Assembly: GCA_020719165.1 (NCBI GenBank)
Contig: DYQT01000010.1
Span: forward strand, 1-34,293
Source of the DNA: Draconibacterium orientale
Lineage (GTDB): Bacteria > Bacteroidota > Bacteroidia > Bacteroidales > FEN-979
Reading direction: 5' to 3'
Length of the DNA: 34,293 bases
The position numbers were made by a program, and so were the translations under genes. Below the pieces are notes generated by a model. The model made no database searches. It worked only from the letters and a program-made list of their open reading frames with translations, and was not told where the DNA came from. Each line of letters begins with the position of its first letter. Position 1 is the stretch's first letter. Positions 33,273 to 34,293 of the stretch are shown one piece after another.

Positions 33273-33862
33273 TGTTAACTTTTGGTCAAAAAATCAGAAC
33301 CTGCAGAATTGAGCGCAAATTACCCCTGCGGATTATTGCTGCAGAATTGGATGTTGATCAGGCCATCCTCAGTAAAATCGAACGTGGATTAAAACGGGCC
33401 ACACGCGAACATGTGCTGAAACTAGCAGCCTTTTTTTCTATCAATTTAAATGAACTCCTGTTAGCCTGGCTTTCCGATAACCTGGTTTATACGCTCCAGT
33501 CGGAGGAGTTTGCCATAGAGGCTTTGCAGGTTGCTGAAGAGAAAGTTGGCTATGCAAGGAAAGAAAAGTTAAACCGGATCACCCTAATCCAAAGATTACA
33601 GGATTTTTTCAGCAACGACGGACGAGTTTCAAAAGTATGGTTGTTTGGATCATACGCCAGAGGGCAGGAGCGGATAGGAAGTGACGTTGATCTGATGGTT
33701 TCATACTCAGAAAAGGCATCCGGAACATTATTTGACTACGCCGATATTAAATATCAGCTAGAACTGTTGCTCAATTTGAAAGTTGACATTGTTGAGGAGG
33801 GGTTCATTAACACCTTCGCACAGAATAATATAAATAGGGATAAAGTATTGATTTATGGATAA
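33272..33862 (+). CDS. XRE-type HTH fused to MNT nucleotidyltransferase (antitoxin of a HEPN pair)
   Basis: The ATG at 33272 (MLTFGQKIRTCRIERKLPLR) is used; the track start is a TTG inside the promoter. The product has 196 residues. Residues about 5-62 form an XRE/Cro helix-turn-helix (LRIIAAELDVDQAILSKIERGLKRA). Residues about 100-190 form a minimal nucleotidyltransferase with WLFGSYARGQERIGSDVDL: the GS of the fold at 126-127, the metal-binding DxD at 138-140, and a third acid in VDIVEE (Asp172). In studied MntA-HepT systems the MNT protein adds AMP units to a tyrosine of the HEPN toxin and silences it. All catalytic acids are present, so it is likely active. The HTH is probably for autoregulation through the repeats at 33238-33272. 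It overlaps the HEPN gene by 8 nt (ATGGATAA), indicating coupled translation. Confidence 0.9.
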   Translation: MLTFGQKIRTCRIERKLPLRIIAAELDVDQAILSKIERGLKRATREHVLKLAAFFSINLNELLLAWLSDNLVYTLQSEEFAIEALQVAEEKVGYARKEKLNRITLIQRLQDFFSNDGRVSKVWLFGSYARGQERIGSDVDLMVSYSEKASGTLFDYADIKYQLELLLNLKVDIVEEGFINTFAQNNINRDKVLIYG

Positions 33863-34202
33863 TTTTGAGCCCTCATCTGTCGAAAGGCTTGTACATATCT
33901 CGACTGCGATAGAGCAGATTCTCAAATTCTGCGATGGGAAAACCGAAGCCGATTTCCTGAGTGATGATATGCTGAGCAGCAGTGTTTTGTATCAATTTAT
34001 CATCATTGGTGAGGCAATTCAATTTGTTGATCACGAAATTCTTAAGAAACATCCATATCCATGGCATTTACCACGTTCGTTTCGAAATTATATTGCGCAT
34101 GAGTATTTCGGAATGAATCTTAAGCAAGTATTTAAAACAGTTACAGATTTATTGCCTGATTTTAAGGTGTTGGTAGACAGAATGATTGAACAGGAACGAT
34201 AA
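33855..34202 (+). CDS. HEPN-domain toxin (HepT-like, DUF86)
   Basis: The 115-residue, all-helical protein matches DUF86/HepT in length. It contains the active-site motif RNYIAHEY (Arg77, His82, Tyr84), the Rx4HxY signature of HEPN ribonucleases. Family features around it (QFIIIGEAIQFVDHEILKKH, WHLPRSFRNYIAHEYFGMN) are also present. HepT toxins cleave RNA, including tRNA in studied cases, and are inactivated by AMPylation of the motif tyrosine by the partner MNT protein, here encoded upstream with an 8-nt overlap. Both motif residues and the tyrosine are intact. The downstream gene, if any, lies outside the window. Confidence 0.9.
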   Translation: MDNFEPSSVERLVHISTAIEQILKFCDGKTEADFLSDDMLSSSVLYQFIIIGEAIQFVDHEILKKHPYPWHLPRSFRNYIAHEYFGMNLKQVFKTVTDLLPDFKVLVDRMIEQER

Positions 34203-34281
34203 TTTTGATCTGTTTCCATTGTCAAATCAATGCAGCTATTAATTTTTACTGCTTATCCCTTTCGGTCAAGTGATTTTTTAG

Positions 34282-34289
34282 TACATTTG
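34282..34289 (+). promoter_or_regulatory. Possible -7 promoter element at the window end
   Basis: TACATTTG fits TAnnTTTG and could serve a gene starting beyond 34293. There is no clear -33 match, so this is weak. Confidence 0.2.
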
Positions 34290-34293
34290 GATA

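Overview
The window reads as a chromosomal segment of a Bacteroidota bacterium, most likely a Bacteroidales-like environmental lineage. Four things point there. It encodes the type IX secretion translocon SprA and a protein with a type IX C-terminal sorting domain. It has an OMP_b-brl_3-type outer-membrane receptor and DUF4369/TlpA thioredoxins. Many genes are preceded by the Bacteroidetes sigma-ABfr promoter pattern (TTTG or TTG, 17-21 nt, TAnnTTTG). Shine-Dalgarno motifs are mostly absent, apart from the internal one that drives the prfB frameshift.

Layout. 1-2.5 kb (minus strand): a housekeeping run recX > prfB > arsC-like > fumC (fumC is cut by the window edge). prfB is only complete if a programmed +1 frameshift is included, which the ORF track misses. 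2.6-8.7 kb: two convergent secreted carbohydrate-related proteins, a frameshifted DUF4838 protein and a large GH38 alpha-mannosidase, both apparently ending in discoidin-like domains. 8.8-11.3 kb (plus): two tandem secreted TlpA-family thioredoxins. 11.4-14.6 kb (minus): a two-gene operon encoding a secreted beta-helix-like protein and a five-repeat surface protein with a type IX sorting tail. 14.9-23.6 kb (plus): ruvA, the 7.2-kb sprA, gcvH and a VanZ-like membrane protein. 23.6-29.7 kb (minus): uvrC, an outer-membrane beta-barrel receptor and a TPR-like/DUF1186/SEC-C protein.

29.8-34.2 kb looks like an accessory, visibly AT-richer tail. It has an OLD-like ATPase with a degenerate TOPRIM domain, a decayed NYN ribonuclease gene directly upstream of it, a tandem-hairpin element, a lipoprotein fusing an NTF2-like domain to a class D beta-lactamase, and an HTH-MNT antitoxin/HEPN toxin pair whose promoter carries paired operator-like repeats. 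This is the part most likely to hold defence or mobile functions.

Working together: SprA exports cargo such as the five-repeat protein. The TlpA proteins could maintain thiols of envelope proteins. The GH38 and DUF4838 proteins suggest glycan degradation outside the cytoplasm. No gap between genes exceeds about 300 bases. I saw no tRNA, rRNA, CRISPR array or intact insertion sequence.
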